A DNA stretch of 7,608 nt from Defluviicoccus sp. (GTDB taxonomy: Bacteria > Pseudomonadota > Alphaproteobacteria > MPNO01). A program made the position numbers and the translations under genes. The notes beneath the pieces are model-generated. The model saw only the letters and a program-made list of their open reading frames with translations. It ran no database searches and was not told the DNA's origin. The stretch is taken from assembly GCA_028820945.1 (NCBI GenBank), contig JAPPHW010000205.1, positions 1 to 7,608 of the forward strand, written 5' to 3'. Positions 6,919-7,608 of the stretch are shown in pieces (within the stretch, counting starts at the first letter, position 1; each line of letters starts with the position of its first letter).

Positions 6919-7497
6919 CTACTTCTCGATATAGCCGAGCGTGATCGGGTGCCCCTTTCGTTGTTCTTCCGCCGCCCCGGTGTGTTTTCCGGAGTTCCAG
7001 CCAACCGGGCGCAGCACGCGCTCGGCGAAGTCGATCGATTCCTGGTCGGTGACCGTCGCGATGGTGTCGTTCCAGCGGTTCAGGAAGCCGCCGACCGCGA
7101 TCACCGCCAATATCTCGATGATCTGGTCGTTCGAATAGTGCTTCCGCAGTTCGGCGTAATTCTCCGGTTCGACGACGTTCGGCGAGACGCCCGCCGCGAA
7201 GGCCAGATCGAGCGCCGCCCGCTCGGCATCCGAAAACTCGGGCGAGGTCCGATAGCTCCAGAGCGCCTGGATTTTCTCATCCGCGACTCCGAGCTTGTGG
7301 AGGTGGTAGGAGCCATGGGACTGACAATGCAGGCATCCGCTTGCCAGGCTCGCGGCGGTGAATATCAGCTGTTTGAGCCCCCCATCGATACCGCGGCTCG
7401 GAAAGACGAGCCTCAAGAGATCGTTCACCTTCTCCCGCAATTCGGGCCAATGGTGCATCTCGAGGTTTTGCCGGTCTTCGTATTCTGTCGCTGCCAC
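6919..7497 (-). CDS. Carboxymuconolactone decarboxylase/AhpD-like family protein (Cys type)
   Basis: A 192-residue protein containing one CMD/AhpD domain. The active-site motif is SGCLHCQSHGSYHLHKLG, with Cys55-x-His57-Cys58 and His61. This is the redox CxHC centre of peroxidase-like members and is fully cysteine-based. The preceding helix LKQLIFTAASLASG and the later SNDQIIEILAVIAVGGFLNRWNDTI are typical of the family. A reaction on peroxides or an alkyl hydroperoxide is plausible; the substrate is not known. The start is GTG 7495-7497, chosen because GGGAGG (complement of 7504-7509) lies six bases upstream. No ATG occurs in frame until Met14. It converges on the selenoprotein gene but belongs to a different, single-domain subfamily, so it is not a recent duplicate of it. 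Confidence 0.9.
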   Translation of the reverse strand: MAATEYEDRQNLEMHHWPELREKVNDLLRLVFPSRGIDGGLKQLIFTAASLASGCLHCQSHGSYHLHKLGVADEKIQALWSYRTSPEFSDAERAALDLAFAAGVSPNVVEPENYAELRKHYSNDQIIEILAVIAVGGFLNRWNDTIATVTDQESIDFAERVLRPVGWNSGKHTGAAEEQRKGHPITLGYIEK

Positions 7498-7503
7498 AAG
7501 TTT

Positions 7504-7509
7504 CCTCCC
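7504..7509 (-). promoter_or_regulatory. Strong Shine-Dalgarno fixing a GTG start
   Basis: GGGAGG on the minus strand is followed by AAACTT and then GTG 7495-7497. The ideal six-base spacing supports the GTG over the later in-frame ATG. Upstream (7510-7608) I see no gene and no convincing promoter, only two copies of the CGATCG core (in 7513-7520 and 7541-7548). Confidence 0.75.
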
Positions 7510-7608
7510 GGGACCGATCGTCGGCGGTGAGTCCAGTGTGCCGATCGGGTAGTTTATCCTAAATCCGGCGGTTGAAGGTGGTCTGGATTCGCAGCGGCCC
7601 TTGTAGAC

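Noticed and set aside
7513..7548. Repeated CGATCG cores upstream of the GTG-start gene as an operator pair
   Set aside because: The motif is short, the copies are imperfectly matched in their flanks, and such palindromes are frequent in GC-rich DNA.

Overview
The window is GC-rich, with strong G/C preference at third codon positions and long spurious antisense frames. Together with TAXI-type TRAP transport, Rieske oxygenases and AhpD-like proteins, this suggests a proteobacterium, probably an alphaproteobacterium. That placement is inference. If the selenoprotein call below is right, the host must also have selenocysteine machinery (SelA/B/C/D) outside the window.

Layout. (1) 1-1123 and 1152-2372, both minus strand, encode two different Rieske [2Fe-2S] non-heme iron oxygenase large subunits in one operon. 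The upstream one resembles the phthalate 4,5-dioxygenase type. The downstream one resembles the benzoate/anthranilate dioxygenase type and runs off the left edge. (2) 2373-2561 is a divergent control region. (3) 2562-3551 and 3630-5531, plus strand, encode a complete TAXI-type TRAP transporter: a periplasmic binding protein and a fused 4TM/12TM permease, with a GC hairpin between them. (4) 5684-6796, plus strand, is a two-domain carboxymuconolactone decarboxylase/AhpD-like gene with an in-frame TGA at 6407-6409. (5) 6797-6918 is a palindrome-rich spacer. (6) 6919-7497, minus strand, is a second, ordinary Cys-type AhpD-like protein. 7498-7608 is its leader.

The main discovery is the gene in (4). 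Conventional calling would give a 241-residue protein ending at TGA 6407, plus perhaps a separate small ORF. The TGA sits exactly at the second cysteine of the AhpD active-site motif (Cys239-Phe-Tyr-TGA242-x3-His246). The frame stays open for 128 more codons of family-like sequence to TAG 6794-6796. A stem-loop with bacterial SECIS geometry (apical loop CGUGA, bulged U) begins 17 nt after the TGA. The best reading is a 370-residue CxxU selenoprotein, not a pseudogene.

How the genes may work together (inference): the TRAP system could import an organic acid, perhaps aromatic, that the divergent Rieske enzymes oxidise. The selenoprotein and the Cys-type AhpD-like protein may handle peroxides or other redox chemistry. 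No reductase, ferredoxin or regulator gene lies in the window, so the substrate is unknown.
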